Assembly: GCF_042685105.1 (NCBI RefSeq)
Contig: NZ_JBHUMO010000056.1
Coordinates: 1 to 64,000, forward strand
Direction of reading: 5' to 3'
From: Enterococcus_G camelliae
GTDB lineage: Bacteria > Bacillota > Bacilli > Lactobacillales > Enterococcaceae
DNA: 64,000 bases
The position numbers were made by a program, and so were the translations under genes. Each line of letters opens with the position of its first letter. The stretch's first letter is position 1. Positions 8,467 to 16,597 of this stretch are shown here, one piece after another. The notes beneath the pieces were generated by a model. That model saw only the letters and a program-made list of their open reading frames with translations, was not told the DNA's origin and searched no databases.

Positions 8467-8793
8467 CTATTTTCACCTCACTTTTATCATCTCCAGTGTA
8501 TCACTTTTTGTGAAGAATGTCATGAGGGCATTGAGAGGTCCATCAAAAAAATTTTTTAGTGAAGTATATCAGGTCGGTGGAAAAAAGATGCACAACCTAC
8601 ACACAACTAGTGATGAAATGGCGTCACGGATTGTTTCTAATTTTTAAGAATCGTTTTTTTTTACATGTTCACAATTGGGCAACACTCAGGCAACTGCGAC
8701 GCCTTGTGAAGCTTTCTTTTTCGTTTATCGCTGCGAATACGAGAGAACCGAATGTTTCATTTAGCTTAGGTGGTTAACAAATAGTCATTCTCC
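8467..8793. other. Intergenic region without a recognised gene
   Basis: About 330 bases between divergent genes. It must hold the minus-strand promoter for the small membrane protein. The short open frames here lack ribosome sites and I reject them. I see no riboswitch consensus, tRNA or repeat. The sir2 promoter lies in the last bases of the gap. Confidence 0.5.
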
Positions 8794-8802
8794 ACGTATA
8801 AT
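8774..8802 (+). promoter_or_regulatory. Promoter of the sir2-niaR operon
   Basis: TTAACA (8774-8779), a 17-base spacer and a perfect TATAAT (8797-8802) lie 18 bases before the sir2 start. No NiaR-type operator palindrome is obvious across it by eye. Confidence 0.75.
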
Positions 8803-8820
8803 GATTACGAGGTGAGAAGT

Positions 8821-9543
8821 ATGACAAAAGAAGCAGAAATAATGAAAAGCATAATGAATGCAAAATCACTGACGTTTTTAACGGGTGCGGGTGTCTCCAC
8901 ATCGTCTGGAATACCGGACTATCGCTCATTACATGGTGTGTATCAAGGGCTAGATCAACCAGAGTATTTATTGAGTGCAACGTGTTTGCAGCGTGAGCCC
9001 GAGAAATTTTATTCGTTTGTCAAGCATCTCTATCATCCGGAAGCGTTACCCAATACTATTCATCAAACCATGCATGAATTGGAAAAAAGCCATAATTTGT
9101 GGGTTGTTTCACAAAATATTGATGGGCTTCATGAAAAAGCTGGCTCTACACAAGTTATCAATTTTCATGGTTCGCTTTATCATATTCACTGTATGACATG
9201 TGGGAAAGAGGTGCCCTATACAGAGTATCTCCAATCAGATATTCACCATCATTGTGGAGGAAGACTGCGACCAAACATTGTCCTATACGAAGAAGGCTTT
9301 ACAGAGGATACCATTCGGCAAGCCATCGCTGCTGTTGAAGCGGCCGATGTGTTAGTGATTGTTGGGACTACCTTCCAAGTTCATCCATTTTGTGATTTAA
9401 TTTATTACAAGAAAAAAATAGCCAATGTGGTTGTGATCAATCAAACCCCGATTCAACTAACTGTTGAAAATGAACAACTGATTGGAAATGCTTTGGATTT
9501 CTTTCAAGCGCTCCATCAGAACTATGAGGAGGCAAAGAAATGA
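8821..9543 (+). CDS. Sir2-family NAD-dependent protein deacylase
   Basis: Sirtuins remove acyl groups from lysine using NAD+, giving nicotinamide and O-acyl-ADP-ribose. The 240 residues show GAGVSTSSGIPDYRS (22-36), QNIDGLH (98-104) and catalytic His116 in HGS. Zinc ligands are Cys124 and Cys127 (CMTC), and Cys145 before GG. The fourth ligand position holds His142 rather than Cys. The start was chosen at the ATG behind GAGGTGAG; an upstream GTG is in frame but sits in the ribosome site. The stop overlaps the next gene by four bases, and niaR ends the operon, tying this sirtuin to NAD economy. Confidence 0.93.
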   Translation: MTKEAEIMKSIMNAKSLTFLTGAGVSTSSGIPDYRSLHGVYQGLDQPEYLLSATCLQREPEKFYSFVKHLYHPEALPNTIHQTMHELEKSHNLWVVSQNIDGLHEKAGSTQVINFHGSLYHIHCMTCGKEVPYTEYLQSDIHHHCGGRLRPNIVLYEEGFTEDTIRQAIAAVEAADVLVIVGTTFQVHPFCDLIYYKKKIANVVVINQTPIQLTVENEQLIGNALDFFQALHQNYEEAKK

Positions 9544-10379
9544 AAAGTGAAAAAGAGAAAATGATTGCTGGGGAATTGTATTTTTCAGCTGATCCAGAAT
9601 TAGAAGTTGAGCGAGCATTTGCTAGAGAACAAATGGCACTAATTAATCAAGAAAAGGACAATGCTATTCGCGAGCAATTGTTAAAGGAAACATTTGGTTC
9701 TGTGGCAAATCGAATTTATATGGAACCCAATGTACGCTTTGACTACGGTTATAATATCTCAGTGGGAAAAAACTTTTATGCTAATTTTGATGTGACCTTA
9801 TTGGATGTTTGCCCAATTACATTTGGGGACAATTGTATGGTAGCACCCAATGTACAGCTATATACAGCTACCCATCCTTTGCATCCAGTCAAACGAAATA
9901 GTGGTCTGGAAATGGGGCAGCCCATTACCATTGGAGACAATGTTTGGTTAGGCGGCGGCGCCATTATTTTACCTGGAGTGACTTTGGGGGATAATGTGGT
10001 TGTCGGCGCAGGAAGTGTAGTGACCAAATCATTTCCGGCCAATGTGGTACTTGCTGGTAATCCGGCAAGCGTTATCCAAGAATTAGCAGTCAATATAGAA
10101 GAAAAAGAGACACTTGCAAAGCGAAGGAATCAGATTGATGCAATTGATCAACAGTTAGTAAAGTTATTAGAAGAACGAATGACGGTTGTTGCGGCTATAT
10201 CAGAGGAAAAACGGCTCAAAAAGTTGGCTGTTTTGGATTCAAATCGTGAATTAGAGGTACTGGAAACCGTGCGAAAAACCATCAAAGAGCCCTCGTTTGA
10301 AGAGGCCATTTTGGCGACATTTCGTGATCTGATGAAGCATTCGCGTACCTTTCAAACCCAACAACTGGAGGAGAAGTGA
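9540..10379 (+). CDS. Fused hexapeptide acetyltransferase and type II chorismate mutase
   Basis: Residues 1 to about 185 are a maltose/galactoside O-acetyltransferase-like protein: an N-terminal Mac domain (KMIAGELYFSADPEL) and left-handed beta-helix repeats (ITIGDNVWLGGGAIILPGVT) with the catalytic His in TATHPLHP. Residues about 188-279 are an AroQ-type chorismate mutase: RRNQIDAIDQQLVKLLEERM then EEKRLKK and DSNRELEVLE. The Arg, Arg, Lys, Asp, Arg and Glu positions used by E. coli AroQ all appear to be kept. There is no frameshift at the joint. The acyl acceptor is unknown. The gene overlaps both neighbours, so it is translationally coupled to sir2 and niaR. Confidence 0.88.
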   Translation: MKSEKEKMIAGELYFSADPELEVERAFAREQMALINQEKDNAIREQLLKETFGSVANRIYMEPNVRFDYGYNISVGKNFYANFDVTLLDVCPITFGDNCMVAPNVQLYTATHPLHPVKRNSGLEMGQPITIGDNVWLGGGAIILPGVTLGDNVVVGAGSVVTKSFPANVVLAGNPASVIQELAVNIEEKETLAKRRNQIDAIDQQLVKLLEERMTVVAAISEEKRLKKLAVLDSNRELEVLETVRKTIKEPSFEEAILATFRDLMKHSRTFQTQQLEEK

Positions 10380-10891
10380 TGGATGGAGAAACTCGACGTA
10401 GGGAGATCCTGCAAGCATTGCAGTGCGGTGAGCAGCCGATTAGTGCTAGTCGTTTAGCGAAGCAATTTCAAGTGAGTCGGCAAATTATTGTTGGCGACAT
10501 CGCATTATTACGGGCGGGTGGCGAAGCTATTTTAGCTACAGCTCGAGGGTATATACTTGAAGAGGAGAGTCAAGGAGTAGTGGTCAAAATCGCTGTATGC
10601 CATCGTTCCGACCAAGTCAAAGAAGAATTACAAACCATTGTTTCACTTGGTGGGGAGGTCATTGATGTCATAGTCGATCATTTGCTTTACGGGGAGTTGC
10701 GTGGAAGTTTAGGTATTCAAACGATGGACGACATTGAAGAATTTATGCATAAGTACACGGCAACGAACGAAAAGCTACTTTCCAATTTAACGAATGGGGT
10801 ACACCTTCATACCATTCGCTGTGATTCCCTGGAAACAGTCTCACAAATAAAACAAGCCTTACGTGCGAAAAAAATGTTATTTGAAGAATAA
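10379..10891 (+). CDS. niaR: Niacin-responsive transcriptional repressor NiaR
   Basis: NiaR represses NAD biosynthesis and niacin uptake genes when niacin is plentiful. The 170-residue protein has an N-terminal winged HTH_11 domain (about 5-60, QPISASRLAKQFQVSRQIIV) and a C-terminal 3H domain. The conserved metal ligands are visible as His75, Glu83, His142 and His144 (GVHLHTI). The ATG overlaps the previous stop by one base (TGATG); GGAGGAG precedes it. Its target genes are not in this window, apart from possible self-control. Confidence 0.92.
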   Translation: MDGETRRREILQALQCGEQPISASRLAKQFQVSRQIIVGDIALLRAGGEAILATARGYILEEESQGVVVKIAVCHRSDQVKEELQTIVSLGGEVIDVIVDHLLYGELRGSLGIQTMDDIEEFMHKYTATNEKLLSNLTNGVHLHTIRCDSLETVSQIKQALRAKKMLFEE

Positions 10892-10963
10892 AAAAATTCA
10901 TCGAAAAGCAAAGTGTCCTAATCGCCATTTATAGTTAAAAATATGCCAGACAATAGAAGAACA

Positions 10964-11005
10964 GGAGCTCCCAATTGGTTCTAATAGCCAATTTTTCGGA
11001 GCTCC
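10964..11005. terminator. Hairpin between convergent niaR and dipeptidase genes
   Basis: Outer arms GGAGCTCC and GGAGCTCC (each self-complementary) and inner arms AATTGG / CCAATT make one long hairpin. It has no good T-run, so termination is plausible but not certain. It sits between the two convergent genes. Confidence 0.55.
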
Positions 11006-11048
11006 AGTCAAAATTCTTTTATTGCATGGCTTATTTTTATTTCTTCTT

Positions 11049-12014
11049 TTAAGCTAAAATTTCTTGATAAAGTCGGGCAACATTTTGATAGCCAATGGCG
11101 TCGATTTCTCGAGAAGTAAAACCGACTTTTTGCAGAGCGGCAACGATTCTTTCAACAGCTAGAATGTCAGGGAGTTCTTTGCTCGGGCGAATGCCATCAA
11201 AGTCCGAACCTAACCCAATACAACCAATTCCTCCAACATTTTTTAGATGAGCAGCATGCTTGGCTAATTGCATAGGTAAAGAAAGCGAAGCATCAAATTG
11301 AATAAATTCGGCAAAATAATTGAGACCAATAACGCCGCCTCGTTCTGCGATGGAGCGAATAAGGGAATCAGGTAAATTGCGACTATGTTGACACAAGGCT
11401 CGGCAATTTGAATGGCTTGCTACAAAAGGTACGTCGGTTGTGTCCAGAACATCGCTGACAAGTTGATCAGAACCGTGGGAGACATCAATAATCATTCCTA
11501 GCTCAGCCATTCGTGTCACTATTTCCCTGCCCGCGGGTTTTAATCCTTGCTGAGCGATTGGCAAAAATTTTTGAGTGGAGGCATCGACGTAACAAGCATT
11601 GGGGAAGCCCAACTCATTTTCCATATTCCATGTCAATGTCATCATTCGAACACCATCTTGGTAGCACTGTTCTAAGCGATCGATTCGTCCAGCAAGCGGG
11701 GCTCCTTCTTCCATGGTCAACATGCCACTGAGGAGCTGGTTTTTTTGATTTTCTACATAATCAGTATAGGTTAAAACGGGTCGAATCAAATCACGGTTTG
11801 CACTCATTTCTTTTTGATAAATAGCCAGTATTTCTTGGTAGCGAACGTAGGGATCCGCAACCGTCTCTAGTTCAATAAAAATTGCAAAATTTTGAAAATC
11901 AATCAGACTCTCTTTCATGCGACGCAAATCAATTTGAAAAGAATTTTCCCGTAAATGAGTACCTGGCTGTTCATAAATTTTTAATAGCGTATCGCAATGC
12001 ATGTCAAAAAACAT
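11049..12014 (-). CDS. Membrane dipeptidase (peptidase M19 family)
   Basis: Zinc dipeptidase of the renal dipeptidase family, likely hydrolysing dipeptides in the cytoplasm. No signal peptide is present. Metal-binding motifs are FFDMHCDTLL at the N-terminus, the bridging Glu in MEEGAP, VSHGSDQLVSD, ASHSNCRALC and GLGSDFDGI. The start chosen (321 residues) sits 8 bases after GGGAG; GTG and ATG codons just upstream in frame lie too close to the ribosome site. It is followed by no other gene on this strand. Confidence 0.9.
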   Translation of the reverse strand: MFFDMHCDTLLKIYEQPGTHLRENSFQIDLRRMKESLIDFQNFAIFIELETVADPYVRYQEILAIYQKEMSANRDLIRPVLTYTDYVENQKNQLLSGMLTMEEGAPLAGRIDRLEQCYQDGVRMMTLTWNMENELGFPNACYVDASTQKFLPIAQQGLKPAGREIVTRMAELGMIIDVSHGSDQLVSDVLDTTDVPFVASHSNCRALCQHSRNLPDSLIRSIAERGGVIGLNYFAEFIQFDASLSLPMQLAKHAAHLKNVGGIGCIGLGSDFDGIRPSKELPDILAVERIVAALQKVGFTSREIDAIGYQNVARLYQEILA

Positions 12015-12045
12015 CAGCATCACTCCCTTTCATTCAATAAAAAAA

Positions 12046-12081
12046 CCTTGCAAATTGCATTGACATGCCTTTTTTGCAAGG
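12046..12081. terminator. Terminator downstream of def
   Basis: Arms CCTTGCAA / TTGCAAGG flanked by A-run and T-run on both sides. It lies between def and the dipeptidase gene and can end def transcription. Confidence 0.75.
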
Positions 12082-12108
12082 TAAAAAAGAAAAATGAGAT
12101 GGTCTTGT

Positions 12109-12672
12109 TTAATCGAGTATTAAGACGCCCTCTTTTAAAGCAAATGGACTGTCTGGATTGATATGATCATAAAACAATACCCCGTTGAGATGATCTATCT
12201 CATGCTGAACAACGATTGCAGGGTAGTTTTTCAACCGTACTTTATGAGTTACCCCCGCTTCATCCTGATAGACGATCGTAATACGTGCATGACGAACCAC
12301 ATAGCCAGGAACTTCTCGATCCACTGACAAACATCCTTCACCTTCACCTAAACAAGCATCTTGGACGGAGTGGCTAACAATTTTAGGGTTGTATAATACG
12401 CCAGCAAATTCTGGCTCTTCTTTTTCATCATCAGAACTTGGCACGAGCACGGCAATCATTCGTTTAGAAACATTGACTTGCGGTGCAGCGAGTCCAACAC
12501 CACCGCGTAATTGCAATTCTTCTGCTTTGATGGGATCTTGGCTATTCACTAGAAATTCAAACATGTCTTTCCCTAATTGTTTTTCTTGATCAGAGAGAGG
12601 AAAAGTGAGTTCTTTTGCTGTTTCCCGGAGAGTTGGATGGCCTTCACGAATAATTGTATCCATTGTTATCAT
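12109..12672 (-). CDS. def: Peptide deformylase
   Basis: Removes the formyl group from the N-terminal methionine of new proteins. The three family motifs are visible: GGVGLAAPQ, EGCLSV (metal Cys) and QHEIDHLNG (metal HExxH). The start MITMDTIIREGHPT is chosen because AAAGGAGCGG lies just upstream and because it fits the length of type 2 deformylases of Gram-positive cocci (187 residues). A longer in-frame start 38 codons upstream has no support. It is a single-gene unit on the minus strand, divergent from ecsA. Confidence 0.96.
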   Translation of the reverse strand: MITMDTIIREGHPTLRETAKELTFPLSDQEKQLGKDMFEFLVNSQDPIKAEELQLRGGVGLAAPQVNVSKRMIAVLVPSSDDEKEEPEFAGVLYNPKIVSHSVQDACLGEGEGCLSVDREVPGYVVRHARITIVYQDEAGVTHKVRLKNYPAIVVQHEIDHLNGVLFYDHINPDSPFALKEGVLILD

Positions 12673-12818
12673 AGAAAAATCCGCTCCTTTCTTGATTTTC
12701 CACTCTATAGTGTACCACAAATCATTAAAAATTGTCGCGCTGAGATACGATTGTGTACCTAGAAGAGCCAAAAAATAAGTAGTCAAAAGTGGTGCATAGG
12801 CGCAAATGCTCTTAAATG

Positions 12819-12824
12819 GTATAA
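12819..12824 (+). promoter_or_regulatory. -10 element of the ecsAB promoter
   Basis: A perfect TATAAT lies 31 bases before the ecsA start, with no clear -35 match at the expected distance. Confidence 0.5.
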
Positions 12825-12855
12825 TAACGGTAAGAGTAAAGTGGAGGATTCGTAC

Positions 12856-13590
12856 ATGACATTAACAATTAAAAAGCTAACAGGTGGTTATGGCCAATTA
12901 CCTGTTTTAAAAGATGTTTCATTTGAAGTAAGAAATAGTGAATTAGTGGGATTGATTGGGTTGAATGGCGCGGGGAAAAGTACCACTATTAAAGAAATCA
13001 TTGGTCTTTTGCAACCGATGAGTGGGACGATTGCAATCGATGGCTTGAGTCTCAGCAGAGATGCGGAAGCCTATCGAAAAAAAATTGGCTTTATCCCAGA
13101 AACACCGGTTTTATATGAAGAGTTGACGTTGCGCGAACACATTGAAATCACGGCAATGGCCTATGATATTCCTCAAGATATCGCCTTTAAACGGGCAGAA
13201 AAACTGTTGACCACTTTTCGGTTAGAAAAGCGGTTGGATTGGTTTCCAGCCAATTTTTCAAAAGGGATGAAGCAAAAGGTCATGATTTTATGCGCTTTTT
13301 TAGTTGAACCTAGTTTGTATATTATTGATGAGCCATTTTTGGGATTGGATCCTCTAGCTATTCATGCCTTATTGGAATTAATGAATGAAATGAAACAGAC
13401 AGGCGCGGGGATACTGATGTCCACCCATGTATTGGCCACCGCCGAAAAATATTGTGATCGCTTTGTTTTGTTACATAATGGTCAAATTCGGGCGCAAGGT
13501 TCCCTTCATGAATTGCAACAGGCGTTTGATATGCCTCATGCTTCTTTAGATGAAATTTACTTGACTCTCACAAAGGAGGAAGAGGAATGA
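12856..13590 (+). CDS. ecsA: ABC transporter ATP-binding protein EcsA
   Basis: ATPase of the Ecs transporter. In Bacillus the Ecs system affects secretion, regulated membrane proteolysis and competence. The 244 residues show Walker A GLNGAGKST, signature FSKGMKQK, Walker B LYIIDEPFLGLD and STHVLATAEKYCD. The ATG follows GTGGAGG; the upstream in-frame GTG is part of that site. The stop overlaps ecsB by four bases. The naming rests on the EcsB-type partner and on the order ecsA-ecsB-phosphotransferase-trmB. Confidence 0.9.
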   Translation: MTLTIKKLTGGYGQLPVLKDVSFEVRNSELVGLIGLNGAGKSTTIKEIIGLLQPMSGTIAIDGLSLSRDAEAYRKKIGFIPETPVLYEELTLREHIEITAMAYDIPQDIAFKRAEKLLTTFRLEKRLDWFPANFSKGMKQKVMILCAFLVEPSLYIIDEPFLGLDPLAIHALLELMNEMKQTGAGILMSTHVLATAEKYCDRFVLLHNGQIRAQGSLHELQQAFDMPHASLDEIYLTLTKEEEE

Positions 13591-14810
13591 ACGCTTTTTT
13601 TCAGACCAGAATGCATGCCCATCAAAAAAGGATTCAACGGTATTTAAAGTATGTGTTCAATGATCATTTTGCCTTATTAATGACCTTTTTACTGGGGGCG
13701 GCCGGCTTATCCTATTCCAATTGGCTAAAGTCAATTGATGCTTCGTTTATTTATGGCAAATGGTTGCTGGTCATTGTATGGGGGCTTGCTGTTACGATGG
13801 GATGCTTTGCCTCGCTGACTCAGCCAGCAGATCAAGTGTTTTTGTTGCCCAAAGAAGCCCAAATGCGTTCCTATTTAACGAGTGCAAGACGCTATTCCTA
13901 TTATTTGCCTATGGGAGTGGCCGTTTTGATTATTGGGGCAGGTATGCCATTATATGTCGTAGTAACTCAAAAATCGTTTTGGTTGTTTTTCCTCTTTTTG
14001 CTTCTTTTTGGGTTGTTAAAAGGGAGTCAATTGTATTTGCAGCAACTTCTTTTTTTTCAGGGAACCAACCAATTGCACAAGACACTAGCCATTGCGTTTT
14101 GGCTATTTAATTTTTTGGCTTGGTTAACGGCTATTTTTGTGACGCCCTTCGTGGGTGTTTTACTGGCAGTCCTTTTTTTCTTGTTTATTGTGCAACGAAC
14201 CTGGGTAAGGCTGAATGCGCCACTTGATTGGGAAACCCTCATTGCCACCGAGCAAAAACGATTGTATCGCATGTATCGGTTTATTAATTTGTTTACAGAT
14301 GTGCCACAAATCACTGCTACCGTCAAGCGAAGGAAATATGCGGATCCATTGTTACGATGGATTCCTCGAGATCAAAAGCATACGTATACTTACTTGTACC
14401 TACGTCGATTGATTCGAGGAACAGAATACAGTGGGTTGGTTATTCGTCTCCTCTTTTTAGGAGGCCTCAGTTTATGGTTTGTCGATGAGTGGTGGCTGAT
14501 TTTGCTTGTTAGTATAGTTTGGTTGTACTTAATTGGGTTTCAACTATTCCCATTGGCACAACAATTTCAATACCTGTCATTGGCGCAAATGTATCCTATT
14601 ACCAGAAAAACACAACTTCAATCCTTTCAAAAGGTCGTTGGGGCTACATTGTTGGTGGCTACGTTCATTCTCGGAATTATTGGTGGCTTCAATGAACTGA
14701 CTGGTTTGTCAAGAATGGGTATTTGGTTAGGAATGCTTTCTTTTGATGGCTTTTTCTGTTATCTTTACTTACCGATGCGGCTCACGAAACGATTGCAGCC
14801 AATTCAATAA
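13587..14810 (+). CDS. ecsB: ABC transporter permease EcsB
   Basis: Integral membrane partner of EcsA, 407 residues, with about eight to ten hydrophobic segments in two clusters split by a basic cytoplasmic stretch (about 205-285, RLYRMYRFINLFTDVPQ, typical of EcsB). The ATG overlaps the ecsA stop. The next gene has its own promoter, so the ecs unit may end here, although no terminator hairpin is obvious. Confidence 0.9.
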   Translation: MNAFFQTRMHAHQKRIQRYLKYVFNDHFALLMTFLLGAAGLSYSNWLKSIDASFIYGKWLLVIVWGLAVTMGCFASLTQPADQVFLLPKEAQMRSYLTSARRYSYYLPMGVAVLIIGAGMPLYVVVTQKSFWLFFLFLLLFGLLKGSQLYLQQLLFFQGTNQLHKTLAIAFWLFNFLAWLTAIFVTPFVGVLLAVLFFLFIVQRTWVRLNAPLDWETLIATEQKRLYRMYRFINLFTDVPQITATVKRRKYADPLLRWIPRDQKHTYTYLYLRRLIRGTEYSGLVIRLLFLGGLSLWFVDEWWLILLVSIVWLYLIGFQLFPLAQQFQYLSLAQMYPITRKTQLQSFQKVVGATLLVATFILGIIGGFNELTGLSRMGIWLGMLSFDGFFCYLYLPMRLTKRLQPIQ

Positions 14811-14838
14811 AAGTTTAGGTATACGAACGTATATGTGC

Positions 14839-14867
14839 TTGACGTTACGAAAATAGGCGACTAGAAT
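14839..14867 (+). promoter_or_regulatory. Promoter of the phosphotransferase-trmB unit
   Basis: TTGACG (14839-14844), a 17-base spacer and TAGAAT (14862-14867). Just upstream, 14819-14832 is the palindrome TATACGAACGTATA, which could be a protein-binding site; I cannot name the protein. Confidence 0.7.
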
Positions 14868-14899
14868 AATAAGTACTGTGAATTAAGGAGAGAAACTCG

Positions 14900-15679
14900 A
14901 TGGATGTTCGTTTTGATAACGACTGGTATCTGCAACCAATTAAAGGTGATACTGGCAAAGCATATATTGGAAAAAAAGCGGATGATAAAGTGTTTATCAA
15001 ACGAAATACTACACCGATGTTGGCTGCCTTGGCAAAAGAAGGGATTACACCCAAATTAATCTGGACCAAACGGACAGGCAATGGGGATACATTATCAGCG
15101 CAAGAATGGCTTGAAGGACGAATTCTTACACCGGAAGAAATTGGGAAACGCAATGATGTGATTGATGTGTTATACCATTTGCATCATTCTAAGTCACTGC
15201 AAGAAATACTAGCCAAAGTAGGGGGGAAAACACTCACCCCTCAAAAACTATTAGGAAGTTATTTTACCGATTTGCCAACTGAATTGGTCGGAAATGAATT
15301 TTTGACTTTGGTGCATACGTATATTGAAAAACATATTCCTAATTTTAAAAGCACTGAAAAGACGGTTGTGCATGGGGACGTCAATTATCGTAATTGGCTT
15401 GTTTGTCAAAATTATTTGTACCTTGTTGATTGGGATTCCATTATGTTTGCCGATGCAGCCTATGATATTGGGACTGTTTTAGGGCATTATTTACCAGTCT
15501 CAAACTGGAGTAAGTGGTTAATGAGTTATGGTGTTCAGCCAGATGAGGCGATGTTGGAGAAGACGTATTGGTATGCATTGCTTAGTGTCCTACAAGAGGT
15601 AAAAAAACATTATCGTCGTGGGGCGATTAAGGAAGCAAACGAAGAAATTTTGCAATTAAAAAGAATTTATAGTGGCTAA
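14900..15679 (+). CDS. Phosphotransferase-family protein (choline kinase/APH fold, YtmP-like)
   Basis: The 259 residues carry a protein-kinase-like fold of the aminoglycoside/choline phosphotransferase group. The catalytic loop is VVHGDVNYRNWL (Asp and Asn present) and the metal-binding segment is LVDWDSIMFADAAYDIGT. The substrate is not known. Members adjacent to trmB are a common Firmicute arrangement. The start follows AAGGAGAGAAACTCG. I would not infer antibiotic resistance from the fold. Confidence 0.85.
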   Translation: MDVRFDNDWYLQPIKGDTGKAYIGKKADDKVFIKRNTTPMLAALAKEGITPKLIWTKRTGNGDTLSAQEWLEGRILTPEEIGKRNDVIDVLYHLHHSKSLQEILAKVGGKTLTPQKLLGSYFTDLPTELVGNEFLTLVHTYIEKHIPNFKSTEKTVVHGDVNYRNWLVCQNYLYLVDWDSIMFADAAYDIGTVLGHYLPVSNWSKWLMSYGVQPDEAMLEKTYWYALLSVLQEVKKHYRRGAIKEANEEILQLKRIYSG

Positions 15680-15681
15680 TC

Positions 15682-15711
15682 AGGTGGCGTCCTCAATGGA
15701 GGAGACCACCT
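15682..15711 (+). other. Intergenic hairpin before trmB
   Basis: Arms AGGTGG/CCACCT and GTCCTC/GGAGGA form a compact GC-rich hairpin without a T-run. It may act as an RNA stabiliser or weak attenuator between the two genes; function is inference only. Confidence 0.5.
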
Positions 15712-15736
15712 CATTTGTTGAAAAGGAGCGAAAAAA

Positions 15737-16390
15737 ATGCGCGTTCGTAAACGCAAAGGAGCAGAAGAATTACTGAGTGAAAATTCTCAAATTGTTGTCG
15801 CACAACCGGAGGAATGGAAAGGTAAGTGGCAAGAACGTTTCCCAAAAAATCAACCAATTCAGATTGAAATTGGTATGGGGAAAGGTCAATTTATCACGGG
15901 AATGGCCAAGGCGAATCCGGAGATAAATTATATTGGCATTGACATGCAAGTCAGCGTGGTCTCGTTTGCACTAGACAAGGTGCTTGCAGAACAGCTACCA
16001 AATGTCCAGTTGCTCCATGTGGACGGCTCAGCGCTAACAAATTATTTTGCTGACGGAGAAGTGGATCAAATTTATTTGAATTTTTCCGATCCTTGGCCGA
16101 AGAAAAGACATGAGAAACGCCGCTTGACTTCCAAAGAATTTCTGTCAGTTGATGAGCAAATTTTGCGTCCGCAAGGTGAAATTCATTTTAAAACAGATAA
16201 TCGCGGGTTATTTGAATATTCTTTGGCAAGTTTTTCGCAATATGGCATGGTGCTAAAAAAGGTGTGGCTCGATCTGCATCAATCAGATGAGGTCGCTACG
16301 AATATCATGACGGAATATGAAGAAAAATTTTCAGCCAAAGGGCAACCAATTTTTCGTGTTGAAGCCAGTTTCCCAAAGAAAATGAGGTAA
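15737..16390 (+). CDS. trmB: tRNA (guanine-N7-)-methyltransferase TrmB
   Basis: Methylates guanine 46 in the variable loop of many tRNAs using S-adenosylmethionine. The 217-residue protein has the SAM-binding motif IEIGMGKGQFI and the TrmB signature NFSDPWPKKRHEKRRLT, with the substrate-contacting TDNRGLFEYS later. The start follows AAAAGGAGCGAAAAA. A terminator follows the stop directly. Confidence 0.97.
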   Translation: MRVRKRKGAEELLSENSQIVVAQPEEWKGKWQERFPKNQPIQIEIGMGKGQFITGMAKANPEINYIGIDMQVSVVSFALDKVLAEQLPNVQLLHVDGSALTNYFADGEVDQIYLNFSDPWPKKRHEKRRLTSKEFLSVDEQILRPQGEIHFKTDNRGLFEYSLASFSQYGMVLKKVWLDLHQSDEVATNIMTEYEEKFSAKGQPIFRVEASFPKKMR

Positions 16391-16413
16391 CAGTTTTGTT
16401 TAGCAGTCCAATT

Positions 16414-16440
16414 TGGACTGTTTTTTTTTTGAAAAAAATT
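16414..16440 (+). terminator. trmB terminator
   Basis: Stem CAGTCCA / TGGACTG with an ATT loop, followed by ten T. Confidence 0.9.
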
Positions 16441-16597
16441 ATGCAAAATGTTCTGTACAATCGATGGATTTCATCTAGTTTTGGAAGATTAATTAGGGGA
16501 AAAGAAAACAGTTCTTCTTGTTATTTTAGGGGAGAAAGCATTGTTTTCTCTTCTGACTGTTGCTTTTTGCGTACTTATTTGTGGAGGGTGAAAAGAG

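Noticed and set aside
8559..8777. A 72-codon open frame upstream of sir2
   Set aside because: No ribosome site, odd composition, and it runs over the sir2 promoter region. Treated as chance.
12673..12786. Longer N-terminus for peptide deformylase
   Set aside because: AAAGGAGCGG lies just before the ATG at 12672 and the family starts there; the extra 38 codons have no support.
14900..15679. Aminoglycoside resistance gene
   Set aside because: Only the general phosphotransferase fold is shared. Its place beside trmB matches a conserved housekeeping gene.
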